From Candidatus Ornithomonoglobus merdipullorum (GTDB taxonomy: Bacteria; Bacillota; Clostridia; UBA1381), in NCBI GenBank assembly GCA_018714695.1, contig DVNB01000072.1:1-33205 (forward strand): 33,205 bases of DNA. Direction: 5' to 3'. The position numbers were made by a program, and so were the translations under genes. Positions within the stretch are counted from its first letter, which is position 1; the number at the start of each line of letters is the position of its first letter. The notes beneath the pieces were generated by a model. That model saw only the letters and a list, made by a program, of their open reading frames with translations. It did no database searches and was not told where the DNA came from. Shown here piece by piece: positions 1-8,665 of the stretch.

Positions 1-2
1 GT

Positions 3-8
3 TATAAT
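3..8 (+). promoter_or_regulatory. -10 box of a promoter cut by the window edge
   Basis: TATAAT lies at 3-8, so the -35 box would be outside the window. A transcript from here would begin near 15 and give a leader of about 105 nt before the macrodomain gene. The leader holds a 16-bp palindrome at 57-72. This is a sequence match only. Confidence 0.35.
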
Positions 9-56
9 TGACAATAAAGAATGTGCGGATGCTTTGTGTCCGTGCATTCGTGCGTT

Positions 57-72
57 TACGGCGCGCGCCGTA
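57..72. repeat. 16-bp perfect palindrome in the macrodomain leader
   Basis: TACGGCGCGCGCCGTA reads the same on both strands. It lies 48 bp before the ATG of the macrodomain gene and could be an operator or a short RNA hairpin. It is GC-rich and may be fortuitous. Confidence 0.4.
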
Positions 73-119
73 TCTATTATCTTAGGACGCGAGACGTCCG
101 CTTTAAGGGGTGTGATAGT

Positions 120-920
120 ATGACACAGAACGAAAAACTTGAATATCTGATCAGGTATCTTTTGAGTGAGTCGGAGCGATACTCCGATATAAAGCTGCCG
201 GAGACTGATGCGGAGCGGAAGCAGCTTTTGCGCTCGCTCATGAATGTGCGTCCGCCGCAGGCGGTATCGAAGAAATTTTTAAAGGTGCAGGATGAATACC
301 TGCGCTGTGAGACCTCGGCAAAGGGGATAACAGACGCGGAAAAACTCGCACCTGTCCGCGGAAGAATGTGCCTGTGGAAGGGGGATATAACAACGCTCAG
401 GTGCGGCGCGATAGTGAATGCGGCAAACAGCGGCATGACGGGGTGCTATTATCCGTGCCATGGCTGTATAGACAACGCCATCCACACATATGCCGGAGTG
501 CAGCTCAGGCTTCGCTGTGCGGAGATGATGGAGGAGCAGGGCTATCCAGAGCCTACAGGAAGCGCTAAGGTGACGGACGCGTATAACCTGCCGTGTGAAT
601 ATATCATACATACCGTGGGACCCATAGTCCGCGGCAGGCTCCGTGAAGCGGACTGCGATATGCTGCGCTCATGCTATCTTGAATGTCTGAAAGCGGCGGA
701 GGAGAACGGCATAGCATCGGTCGCGTTCTGCTGTATATCCACCGGCGAGTTCCGGTTCCCGAACGAAAGGGCGGCGGAGATCGCGGTAGATACGGTAGAG
801 GAATATCTGAAAAATTCAAAAATTGAAAGGGTGATATTCAATGTTTTCAAGGGCACTGACTTATCGATATACAAAAGGATACTCACAGAGCGCGGCGGAG
901 CTGAAATCAAGGCTCAATAA
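120..920 (+). CDS. Zinc-dependent macrodomain protein-ADP-ribose hydrolase
   Basis: A 266-residue cytoplasmic protein. The start at 120 is chosen because AAGGGG lies about 10 nt upstream and an earlier in-frame start at 21 has no ribosome site. Residues 1-80 are a helical N-terminal extension. The macrodomain follows: the ADP-ribose-binding run IVNAANSGMTGCYYPCHGC (residues 98-116) carries C109, H114 and C116, the C/H/C zinc set of the Zn-macro class, then CIDNAIHTYAG and a CCISTGEFRFPNERAA loop. Known members in staphylococci and streptococci remove mono-ADP-ribose placed by a co-encoded SirTM sirtuin. The SirTM gene overlaps this one by 80 bp, so the same reversible pair is inferred. The usual acceptor genes (GcvH-like protein and LplA2-like ligase) are not seen downstream and could lie before position 1. 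Confidence 0.93.
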   Translation: MTQNEKLEYLIRYLLSESERYSDIKLPETDAERKQLLRSLMNVRPPQAVSKKFLKVQDEYLRCETSAKGITDAEKLAPVRGRMCLWKGDITTLRCGAIVNAANSGMTGCYYPCHGCIDNAIHTYAGVQLRLRCAEMMEEQGYPEPTGSAKVTDAYNLPCEYIIHTVGPIVRGRLREADCDMLRSCYLECLKAAEENGIASVAFCCISTGEFRFPNERAAEIAVDTVEEYLKNSKIERVIFNVFKGTDLSIYKRILTERGGAEIKAQ

Positions 921-1716
921 AGCCGATGCTGTTCTGATAGGCGCGGGCGCGGGGCTGTCGACAGCGGCGGGGTACACTTATTCGGGCGAGAGGTTCGAAA
1001 GGTATTTCAAGGATTTTTCGGACAGGTACGGATTTACCGACATGTACTCCGGCGGATTTTATCCTTACAAGACGCTTGAGGAATTCTGGGCGTTCTGGAG
1101 CAGGAATATAGAGGCGAACAGGTATACCGACACGGGTAGTACGGTGTATAAGGAGCTTCTTGAGATCGTGAGAAACAAGGAATATTTCGTGCTCACCACA
1201 AATGTGGATCACTGCTTTCAGAAAGCGGGATTTGACAAAAAGCGGCTGTTTTACACTCAGGGCGACTACGGGCTTTTCCAGTGCTCGAAGGCGTGCCATA
1301 ACAAGACATACGATAATGAGGCTGTTGTAAGGGAAATGGTCGCGCGGCAGACGGATATGAAGATACCGTCGGAGCTGATACCGAAATGCCCGGTCTGCGG
1401 CGCTCCAATGACCACGAATCTGCGTGTCGACGAGACCTTTGTGCAGGATGAAGGCTGGTATCGGGCATGCAGCAGCTATGAGGATTTTATAAGGAGATAC
1501 GCGGACGGGAACATTTTGCTCCTCGAGCTGGGCGTCGGGATGAATACGCCGGTCATAATAAAGTACCCGTTCTGGAAAATGACGGGGCAGAACAGGAGCG
1601 CGGTCTATGCTTGCCTGAATTACGGCGAGGCATTCTGCCCGGATGCGATAAAGAGACAGTCAATATGCATTGACGGCGATATAGCGGATGTATTGAGAGA
1701 ACTGAAAAACGGATGA
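841..1716 (+). CDS. SirTM-type (class M) sirtuin, protein ADP-ribosyltransferase
   Basis: A 291-residue Sir2-fold protein. The NAD-binding loop GAGAGLSTAAGY is at residues 34-45, TTNVD at 119-123, and YTQGDYGLFQC at 138-148. A Gln (Q140) stands where deacylase sirtuins have the catalytic His, which is typical of the SirTM branch that transfers ADP-ribose rather than deacylating. The zinc module is C148/C152 with C183/C186. The first ATG (841) makes an 80-bp overlap with the macrodomain gene; a shorter non-ATG start is possible, but residues before 28 are not conserved Sir2 core. Tight overlap with the hydrolase implies coupled translation and a writer/eraser pair. The gene ends without an SLH, membrane or export signal, so it should act in the cytoplasm. 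Confidence 0.92.
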   Translation: MFSRALTYRYTKGYSQSAAELKSRLNKADAVLIGAGAGLSTAAGYTYSGERFERYFKDFSDRYGFTDMYSGGFYPYKTLEEFWAFWSRNIEANRYTDTGSTVYKELLEIVRNKEYFVLTTNVDHCFQKAGFDKKRLFYTQGDYGLFQCSKACHNKTYDNEAVVREMVARQTDMKIPSELIPKCPVCGAPMTTNLRVDETFVQDEGWYRACSSYEDFIRRYADGNILLLELGVGMNTPVIIKYPFWKMTGQNRSAVYACLNYGEAFCPDAIKRQSICIDGDIADVLRELKNG

Positions 1717-1734
1717 GGACTCGCGTGATACAGC

Positions 1735-1765
1735 GCAGCAGTACCGTTTTATACGGTGCCGCTGC
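1735..1765 (+). terminator. Stem-loop after the SirTM gene, possible terminator
   Basis: The arms at 1735-1746 and 1754-1765 form a 12-bp stem with one mismatch and one G-U pair around TTTTATA. No tight T-run follows (the next T-rich stretch is about 10 nt on), so termination is possible but not certain. Confidence 0.45.
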
Positions 1766-1849
1766 CACACATGTTGTATTTTCAGGAAATTCAATGGCTT
1801 TGAGATCTTCCGATAGTTAAAAAAGAGAGTAAATAGTTAAATATCTCAC

Positions 1850-1878
1850 TGTACAGAATGCACAAAGAGTGCTAAAAT
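1850..1878 (+). promoter_or_regulatory. Candidate promoter of the secreted 1337-residue protein
   Basis: An extended -10, TGCTAAAAT, is at 1870-1878. A weak -35, TGTACA, is at 1850-1855, 17 bp upstream of the -10 hexamer. The gene start is about 40 bp downstream. Confidence 0.4.
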
Positions 1879-1916
1879 ATAAACAATGAGACAAACATTT
1901 GCAAGGAGGCATTGAA

Positions 1917-4900
1917 GTGAAAGGAAAGGGAAGAATGACGGCGCTGCTGCTCACGGCGGCGGTTGCCGCGACGGCTGTTTACATACCGGCGGCAGCCGAG
2001 GGAGAGAACAGCATAACTGTGAGTAATGGTATATCGGCATCCGCGCCGAGTGCCGAGGCTGGCGCGACGGTAACGCTGACGCTGCCGGAGGATTACGTTG
2101 ATGGATCATTGGTGATAAGCTATGTAAACTCGGATGGGCAGACTGAAATACCGTCCGACATCACAATGGTATCGGAGACGGAGTACAGCTTTACCATGCC
2201 GGACTATGAAGTTTCGGTATCGTGTCTTGAAAACGATGATCCGTCGAAGATGATAGTTGTCGGAACGACGAGCACGTATTATGTGAGAAGCGACAATGAG
2301 CTGACGGTCACGTTCGATGTGCCCGATGCGCCGGAGGGCTATATCTATACGGGGACCGAGGTGAATGTGCCGGTGCGCGACCATGCATATAATGCGTTGG
2401 ATATGACGGCGACAATGAACGGCGAGCCGTATACGATAGAAGGCGGAGTGGTTTCCGGAACGGGAACAGCCGTAAGTATGGGAGAGAACATTCTCGCGAT
2501 AACGAACGAGCACCAGAACGGTGTCGATTATTACCACTCAAGCAAAGGTCATTATCCGGTTGATGCCGGGGATCTTGCCACGCTCACGCTTACGCTTGCG
2601 GACGAGAATTCAAGGCGTGTCTGGGATACATACCGTGAGAATACATTCACGGGAGAAAATCCCGATTACAGCATCGCATGGAAGATAACCAACAATGCGA
2701 ATGACCGCAAGGGCGCCAGCCATACGGTCGATACTGAGAACAGGGTAATTACGATAACGAGCAGCGAAGGCGCCGAGACTGCGCTTGACGGAGATAATAA
2801 TGCGGTACTTTACGGAGTTACGGCTGCGATCAAGAATGTACAGCCTAATACGAAATACACGCTGACTTTTAAGGAAAAAACAAATATGACAAAGCATGTC
2901 AGCAACGGAGTGTACATAAATGCCATAACTCTTGCGACTATGGCGAACAGCACAGATCCTGACGCGACAAAGGACACGGATGTGTTAAACAGCGGCAAGC
3001 TTGCCGATCTGCATACATCGCTCACGGATGATGAGGATTGGTGCGAGAGGACAGTAGAATACGTTTCCGGTTCCGGTCTGCCCGACGGATACGATTCGTA
3101 TGAGGTTAAGTTCACATTCATGCTCCGTGGCTGTACCGGAGCTGTGCAGATAAAGGATCTTACGATAACCGGCGCGGCTGCGCCGGAGCCGACACCGACT
3201 CCGTCACCTGTGCCCGCTCCGACAAAGGATCCGGAAAAGGACTACACGCCGCCGGTGCACACAGGCGATGTGATAGACCCGCTTGACACTGACGACACGT
3301 TCCAGTACCATTTTGCGGGCGGGACCGACGATTATATGAACGGTGTGACAGAGACCGGAAAGACGTATGACGTGTATATGTGGGTGCCGCAGACGGCGAC
3401 TCCCGAAACACTGCGCGGACTTGTGGCGATAAAGATGAATCTTATCGAGGTGCCGTTCGCAAATTCTGCAAAGCTCAGGGAAGCGCTTGCAAAGGAGAAT
3501 TTCGGTATACTCTTTATAGTGGATCAGAATGACGCTGTGCCTGAGGGTAAAAGCGGGTATAACTATAAGAACATCCTGCAGGGAATGTACACAGCGGAGG
3601 ACTACAAGGGAGACGATCTCTTCGGCGAGAAGTGGCGCACATGGGACGGCAAGGATGCCGCGCAGATCATGGATGATATAATGAAAGGCATTGCGGACGC
3701 GTCGGGTTATGAGTGTGTTGCGGAAAACACACCGGTAATAACGATCGGTCACAGCGCCGCATCACCGTTCGGCTACAGAAGCGGAAACTGGGCATATGAC
3801 AGAGTCATAGCGCAGATAGACATGAAAAACGGGATGTGGGGCGACGCAACTGACGGATCAACGGCTGAGGGTGATGAGCACGGCTACGGCATGGTGCCGG
3901 GTATCCCTTCACTGCAGCTTGCGGCGCAGTATACGGAGCATGCGACAGGCGCGGGACGCGACAGAACGGTATGCGACGCTCGGTATCATATAGACCATCA
4001 GAGGGCGGTAGATCCCGATTATCTCGTATCGCACATAATCGAGTGGGGCTCGGGTCATTACGACTGGTCGAACAATGCTACGGATATTATGATCGCATAC
4101 ATCGAAAAGGCGATAGAGTACAGGATCAACAAGAACGAGGACGGCAGCGATAAGGGCTTTACGGGCGGAAATGATGAATACACGCTCACCGACCTTACAG
4201 ATACGGGCTATCTTATGAAGCCGTTTGAGAAGGATGGGGACGGAGCGGAGCGCCCGGCGGGCTATTACCGTGATGAACTTCATGGCTGGCTCTCATCCGG
4301 GCAGGAGAACAGCACCGCAAGCGAAGAAGATAAGAAGGCATCCTTCTGGTTCTTTGACGAGGAGCTTGCGAATGAGATAAACGCGTTTACGAATTATGCG
4401 ATACCGGAATCGCCCGGCAGGAATGATACAGGCGTTGAGGGAAAAACGCATTCGGACTATGAGCCGTATATGCTTATAAAGAACCCGGCGAATTCGGTAT
4501 ATGCTGATACGGTATATGATTTCAACAGCTATATCTCACCGTTTACAAACTTTAACGGCAGCATGTCACGATACGGTGACAACAGGTTCATAAACTATGA
4601 GAAGATGGAAAGCCCGTCAGCCGGCAACGGCGATGATAATCCGTGGCTGGGGGCTACAAATACCGGTAATTTAAGAGGGTATGACACTGTCACGGTCGAT
4701 ACTTATTATATGAGCGAGGTACCGTCGATAACGACGACGAACGGCGAGGCATATGACGGCGTCGGCGATAAGGCTGCGGTGCCGGAGGGCGTAAAGGCGG
4801 AGGTAGTGCCGCTTATAGCGCCGTATGAGCTGATAGAGTCGGAGCTTATAGATGCTGACGGTATGACGCGTGACGGCTCGGAGCTTGCCGGTCAGGTCGC

Positions 4901-5930
4901 ATCGGTAACGAGAAGCACACTTCGTTTCCATAACAACAGGGTATATTATAATTCCGGCTGCAAGTACACTAATGAGGCGGGAACAAAGCAGGGCGCTTTC
5001 TCAATGATCTATTCGCCCGAAGCATGGAACGGCGGAGAGCTGGTTTCAACGTTCAAATCGACAGGCATAGGCATGAATGTGCCGTATGTCGATACGGGCA
5101 AGGGAACGGATCAGATACTGACACTGGAAGAGATAGAAGATATTGATGTAAAGGGACTTACGGAAAACCCGCGTATCGCGGTCGAATACACATCCTCGGA
5201 CAGTGATCTTCAGAAATACACGGACGTATTCGTAAACTATGGCCCGGCAAAGGCTGTAAGGACAGTTGATCCGGAGGACGGATCGTACTCATGGGAGATC
5301 GAGATACTGCTTGACGAGATACCCGAGGGTGCGGAATATCCCATCGAGGTCAATATAGTGGCATCGAACCTCGGAAAGTGGGAAAAGGTATCGGGAGCGA
5401 CCGATGAGATCTCGTTCGATATAGTAAAGACGGCGGAGCCTACAGCGACGGCAACAGCAGAGCCGACACCTACGGCGACGGCAACAGCAGAGCCGACACC
5501 GACAGCGACTGCGACAACAGAGCCGACACCTACGGCGACTGCGACAGAAGAGCCGACAGCAGAACCGACGCCTACAGCGACGGCAACGGCAGAGCCTGCA
5601 CCCACCGAGCCTGCCGCTAAGGCGGATGGCATAACGATAGGCGGCGAGACCTACACCGACAAGCTGCCCGAGAGCGGAGAGTTGACCGCAGTGACGATCA
5701 CGAAAGATGCCGATGCTGACCTTGACGGCTGCACGGCATATGCGGCAATATACAGCGAAGGCAGACTCATAGGCATACGGCTTGTGCGTATAGAGAACTC
5801 AGCAGGGGAGGAGCAGCTGACACTCGCGATAGACGATCCCATGGATATATCGGAATGTGACGAACTGAAGATACTCGTATGGAACGACAATATGAAGTCT
5901 GAAGCATCAATGCTGACGGCTGAGAAGTAA
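1917..5930 (+). CDS. Large secreted modular protein with alpha/beta-hydrolase-like core
   Basis: 1337 residues from GTG 1917. AAGGAGGC at 1903-1910 fits this start; an upstream in-frame TTG at 1899 would place the ribosome site inside the gene. Residues 1-27 are a signal peptide (KGKGR, hydrophobic core, AAA). About 30-105 is a small beta repeat ending in SFTMPDYEVSV. About 110-415 is beta-rich and probably carbohydrate-binding. A Pro/Thr linker is near 421-442. The part at about 455-775 resembles an alpha/beta hydrolase: GHSAAS at 611-616 gives candidate nucleophile S613, and GHYDW at 713-717 gives candidate His H714. A beta-rich region of about 390 residues follows, then a TATAEPTP linker (about 1172-1232) and a roughly 105-residue C-terminal domain with LDGCTAYAAIY and LKILVWNDN. 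There is no sortase, SLH or membrane anchor, so release to the medium is expected. An esterase on plant polysaccharide is a guess; I cannot name the family. Confidence 0.75.
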   Translation: MKGKGRMTALLLTAAVAATAVYIPAAAEGENSITVSNGISASAPSAEAGATVTLTLPEDYVDGSLVISYVNSDGQTEIPSDITMVSETEYSFTMPDYEVSVSCLENDDPSKMIVVGTTSTYYVRSDNELTVTFDVPDAPEGYIYTGTEVNVPVRDHAYNALDMTATMNGEPYTIEGGVVSGTGTAVSMGENILAITNEHQNGVDYYHSSKGHYPVDAGDLATLTLTLADENSRRVWDTYRENTFTGENPDYSIAWKITNNANDRKGASHTVDTENRVITITSSEGAETALDGDNNAVLYGVTAAIKNVQPNTKYTLTFKEKTNMTKHVSNGVYINAITLATMANSTDPDATKDTDVLNSGKLADLHTSLTDDEDWCERTVEYVSGSGLPDGYDSYEVKFTFMLRGCTGAVQIKDLTITGAAAPEPTPTPSPVPAPTKDPEKDYTPPVHTGDVIDPLDTDDTFQYHFAGGTDDYMNGVTETGKTYDVYMWVPQTATPETLRGLVAIKMNLIEVPFANSAKLREALAKENFGILFIVDQNDAVPEGKSGYNYKNILQGMYTAEDYKGDDLFGEKWRTWDGKDAAQIMDDIMKGIADASGYECVAENTPVITIGHSAASPFGYRSGNWAYDRVIAQIDMKNGMWGDATDGSTAEGDEHGYGMVPGIPSLQLAAQYTEHATGAGRDRTVCDARYHIDHQRAVDPDYLVSHIIEWGSGHYDWSNNATDIMIAYIEKAIEYRINKNEDGSDKGFTGGNDEYTLTDLTDTGYLMKPFEKDGDGAERPAGYYRDELHGWLSSGQENSTASEEDKKASFWFFDEELANEINAFTNYAIPESPGRNDTGVEGKTHSDYEPYMLIKNPANSVYADTVYDFNSYISPFTNFNGSMSRYGDNRFINYEKMESPSAGNGDDNPWLGATNTGNLRGYDTVTVDTYYMSEVPSITTTNGEAYDGVGDKAAVPEGVKAEVVPLIAPYELIESELIDADGMTRDGSELAGQVASVTRSTLRFHNNRVYYNSGCKYTNEAGTKQGAFSMIYSPEAWNGGELVSTFKSTGIGMNVPYVDTGKGTDQILTLEEIEDIDVKGLTENPRIAVEYTSSDSDLQKYTDVFVNYGPAKAVRTVDPEDGSYSWEIEILLDEIPEGAEYPIEVNIVASNLGKWEKVSGATDEISFDIVKTAEPTATATAEPTPTATATAEPTPTATATTEPTPTATATEEPTAEPTPTATATAEPAPTEPAAKADGITIGGETYTDKLPESGELTAVTITKDADADLDGCTAYAAIYSEGRLIGIRLVRIENSAGEEQLTLAIDDPMDISECDELKILVWNDNMKSEASMLTAEK
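5434..5610 (+). repeat. Tandem repeats encoding the TATAEPTP linker
   Basis: Imperfect copies of a roughly 30-bp unit (gagccgacacctacggcgac and variants) encode a Thr/Ala/Glu/Pro-rich linker between the main body and the C-terminal domain. Copy number may vary between strains. The antisense frame is also open here, which is a by-product of the repeat. Confidence 0.85.
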
Positions 5931-5937
5931 AACTAAC

Positions 5938-5967
5938 AATACCGCGTCCGTGATCGGGCGCGGTATT
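5938..5967. terminator. Hairpin between convergent genes
   Basis: AATACCGCGTCCG and CGGGCGCGGTATT pair over 13 bp (one G-T position) around TGAT. It lies between the ends of the secreted protein gene (+) and the GH3 gene (-) and probably serves both. On the minus strand TTAGTTTT follows; the plus-strand tail is less T-rich. Confidence 0.75.
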
Positions 5968-5979
5968 GCTATGTTCATA

Positions 5980-8274
5980 TTAAAGTTTCATTATCATCTC
6001 AAGAAGCCGCTTTGCGCAGACCTCAAGGTCGGCGCGGGTGAGCCTGCCTTCATTGAGCGATTCCCGGACGGAATCGTGAAAGCCGAATGGCATCTTGATA
6101 TCGTTTCCTGCAAGTATCTCTTTTGTCTCGTCGGCATGGTTTACCCAGTCGGTGGTGACCATACCTTTAAAGTCCCATTCGTCTCTTAGAATACCTGTTA
6201 TGATATCATAGTTTTCCGATGCCCTTGTGCCGTTTATGAGATTGTATGAGGACATTACCGTCCAAGGCTGAGATTCCTTTACACATATCTCAAAGCCCTT
6301 GAGATAGATCTCTCTGAGTGCGCGTTCGGACACTATCGAATCGGATTCGTACCTGTCCACTTCCTTGTTGTTGGCGCAGAGATGCTTTGCAGACGCGGCT
6401 ATGTGCTGTGACTGTATGCCTCTAACCTTTGCGGCAGCCATTTTGCCGGTTATAAGAGGATCCTCTGAGAAGTATTCGAAGTTTCTGCCGCAGAGAGGGT
6501 TGCGGTGGATGTTCATCGCCGGTGTGAGCCATATGCCTATATTGTTCTCCTTCGCCTCTTTTGCTCCTGCCACACCGATGCGGTAAATGAGCTCCGGATC
6601 CCAGCTGCATGCCAGAAGCGTCGCGCACGGGAACGCGGTAGTTGTAACACCGCGGTCGGGAACTATGCGCAGTCCGGCGGGACCGTCAGCGGTCATGACG
6701 TTGGGTATGCCGTATTTTTCAAGGTTGCCCATGCCGCTTGTGTCGGCAACACCGGTGTTGGGCTGACCGTACAAAAGACCTATCACTTCATCATCGGTGA
6801 GCTGTTTCATGAATTCGTCAAGCGTGAGCTTTCCCTCAAACACGTCTATGAGCATCGCTTTTTCGGCGGGCGCTGATGCATCGGATGCCATTGGCGCTGT
6901 GCGCTCCGTGCAGCTTTCAAATGACGGCATGGACTCAAAGCTGCCGTCGGAAAGCATGCGCTTTTCAAGCTTCGAAGGCGCTGCCCGGCGCGTGAGCTGC
7001 TCCGTTATCACGTCTTCAGGCACGATATATTCAAAGTCTGCTTTTACGGTGTTCCGAACGGAGTTGCCGATATAGAATCTATAGCTGCCCTTTTCAAGCA
7101 TGTATGCCGAATGCTGTATCTTTCCGAGGTCGTCATAGCTTGCCATGAACTCAACCGGCATCTCCATAAATACGCGTCTCGTTTCGCCCGGTGCCAAAAG
7201 ATCCGTCTTTTTGAAGGCGCCAAGCTCCAGAGCGGGCTTCCCAAGCCTGCCCTGCGGCGCGCTGTAGTAGACCTGCACTACCTCTTTGCCGCTCATAGCT
7301 CCGGTGTTCGTGACAGCCGCGCTTATCTTGATACTTCCGCTGTCCTCATGCACGCGTATATCAGAAATATCAAAGCTTGTGTACGAGAGCCCGAAACCGA
7401 AGGGGTAGTTCACCCTGTCATATGCATCGCTGACCGTTTCAAAATACCTGTAGCCGACATAGATATCCTCATAGTATTTTACGTAATTGTCGGACTCGTT
7501 GAAGCTTTCCGAGGAAGGGTAGTCCGAAAAGCGCTTTGCAAATGTGTCAGCGAGTTTGCCGGACGGATTTACATCGCCGCATAGTATATCGGCTATCGCA
7601 AGCCCGCCCTCCATGCCGCCCTGCCATGCGTAGAGAACGGATGAGATGCGGTCATTTGAATGATACCATTCCGAGTCGGTCTGCGCGCCCGCATTTATTA
7701 CGACTATTATATTTTTAAAGCGGCTGAGGACATCATTCACCATCCGCTCCTCTGCAGCGCTGAGGTAAAAATCGCCGTCTCCCGGCTCGCCTTTTCTGTC
7801 CCAGCCCTCGCCGGAGAAGCGGCAGATCGTTATCACGGCTGTGTCAGTATAAGCCGCAGCTCTGTCAAGAAGCTCCGACGGGAGCTCCGGCTCGGATGTA
7901 AGACCTTTGTATTTTCCATCTGCGTACTGCTTTTCGATCTCCGTCCGGTAGAAGTCTATGAGTCCGGCATATACCTCTATCTTGCCCTCCGCTTCTTTTA
8001 TCTTCAGCCCGTCATAGATGTTTCTCACGTAACTTACCGTGACGTCACCGCTGCCGCCTCCGCCTTTTACGTAGTCATACTGCGCCTTGCCGAACACTGC
8101 TATGCGCTGTCCGCCCTTGAGCGGCAGAAGGCCGTTCTCGTTTTTCAGCAGTACCATGCCTTCTGCGGCAGCCTCGCGCGACAGTGCTATATGCTCAGCC
8201 GATCCGGTAATGCGCTTTCCGTCCGCGCCCATCGGAAGGCACGGCGTGAATCTGAATCTTGCCCATTTTTCCAT
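5980..8274 (-). CDS. GH3 beta-glucosidase-type glycosidase with swapped domain order
   Basis: 764 residues, no signal peptide, so cytoplasmic. GGAGGT lies just before ATG 8274. The domain order is reversed from ordinary GH3 enzymes. The C-terminal-type alpha/beta sandwich comes first (residues about 20-300: GMVLLKNENGLLPL, SGEGWDRKG with candidate acid/base E156, WQGGMEGG, NPSGKLADTF). A fibronectin-III-like domain follows (about 320-410). The catalytic barrel comes last (about 475-764: TADGPAGLR, NIHRNPLCGRNFEYFSEDP, KHLCANN, and nucleophile D709 in MVTTDW). Such permuted GH3 enzymes are known from Ruminococcus albus and Butyrivibrio fibrisolvens. It should cleave short beta-glucosides or related oligosaccharides taken into the cell. 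The divergent AraC gene is the likely regulator. The exact sugar cannot be read from sequence. Confidence 0.93.
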   Translation of the reverse strand: MEKWARFRFTPCLPMGADGKRITGSAEHIALSREAAAEGMVLLKNENGLLPLKGGQRIAVFGKAQYDYVKGGGGSGDVTVSYVRNIYDGLKIKEAEGKIEVYAGLIDFYRTEIEKQYADGKYKGLTSEPELPSELLDRAAAYTDTAVITICRFSGEGWDRKGEPGDGDFYLSAAEERMVNDVLSRFKNIIVVINAGAQTDSEWYHSNDRISSVLYAWQGGMEGGLAIADILCGDVNPSGKLADTFAKRFSDYPSSESFNESDNYVKYYEDIYVGYRYFETVSDAYDRVNYPFGFGLSYTSFDISDIRVHEDSGSIKISAAVTNTGAMSGKEVVQVYYSAPQGRLGKPALELGAFKKTDLLAPGETRRVFMEMPVEFMASYDDLGKIQHSAYMLEKGSYRFYIGNSVRNTVKADFEYIVPEDVITEQLTRRAAPSKLEKRMLSDGSFESMPSFESCTERTAPMASDASAPAEKAMLIDVFEGKLTLDEFMKQLTDDEVIGLLYGQPNTGVADTSGMGNLEKYGIPNVMTADGPAGLRIVPDRGVTTTAFPCATLLACSWDPELIYRIGVAGAKEAKENNIGIWLTPAMNIHRNPLCGRNFEYFSEDPLITGKMAAAKVRGIQSQHIAASAKHLCANNKEVDRYESDSIVSERALREIYLKGFEICVKESQPWTVMSSYNLINGTRASENYDIITGILRDEWDFKGMVTTDWVNHADETKEILAGNDIKMPFGFHDSVRESLNEGRLTRADLEVCAKRLLEMIMKL

Positions 8275-8394
8275 AATGAAATACCTCCGTTTTTATATTT
8301 GATTTGAGTTTTTCAATGCTTGTTTTAAGATATTATTTCCGCACGGCTTTTGAATGAGTGAATTCTTTATGAACATGAAGCGCCCATTCGCGGC

Positions 8395-8548
8395 AAGGCT
8401 CCCCTGAAAGGGGATCGGACTCGATCGTTCACCGGGCGAGGTCCCGGCAGCGAAGCTGACTGAGGGGTTCCGCTTTTTTAACTACAGTTCATACCGCCGA
8501 ACCCCTCCACCGGCTCCGCCGGTCCCCATCCCCTTCCAGTGGAGACGC
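8395..8548. repeat. MITE-like GC-rich palindromic intergenic element
   Basis: The outer ends are imperfect inverted repeats: GGCTCCCCTGAAAGGGGAT at 8397-8415 against ATCCCCTTCCAGTGGAGAC at 8528-8546. Inner GAGGGGTTCCG and CGAACCCCTC also pair. Small hairpins CCGGG...CCCGG, CAGCGAAGCTG and CCGGCTCCGCCGG sit inside. The whole could fold into one long branched stem. The motif set (AGCGAAGCTGACTGAGGGGTTC with a matching GAACCCCTCC) is familiar from repeated intergenic elements in gut Clostridia genomes. It has no coding capacity. Its position between divergent genes means it may affect GH3 expression. Confidence 0.65.
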
Positions 8549-8636
8549 GCACAAATCGTCACCAATATGAAATATTCACACATTGTTCATATAATGTTAA
8601 CTCATTCAAAAGCAGTGATTATTTCTGTAGATATAC

Positions 8637-8665
8637 TTGTATTTTAAATTCTATTGTGATATAAT
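8637..8665 (+). promoter_or_regulatory. Candidate promoter of the AraC gene
   Basis: The extended -10 TGATATAAT (hexamer 8660-8665) is preferred. A weak -35, TTGTAT, is at 8637-8642 with a 17-bp spacer. The AraC start codon is 63 bp downstream of the -10. Confidence 0.6.

Noticed and set aside
5237-5632. Minus-strand frame of 131 codons rich in Val/Ala/Gly
   Set aside because: It is the antisense of the repeat linker in the secreted protein gene. Its repetitive composition comes from the plus-strand repeats and no ribosome site precedes it.
8581-8600. CATATAATGTTAAC as a second AraC promoter
   Set aside because: No matching -35 is present, and the TGATATAAT site downstream is better placed.
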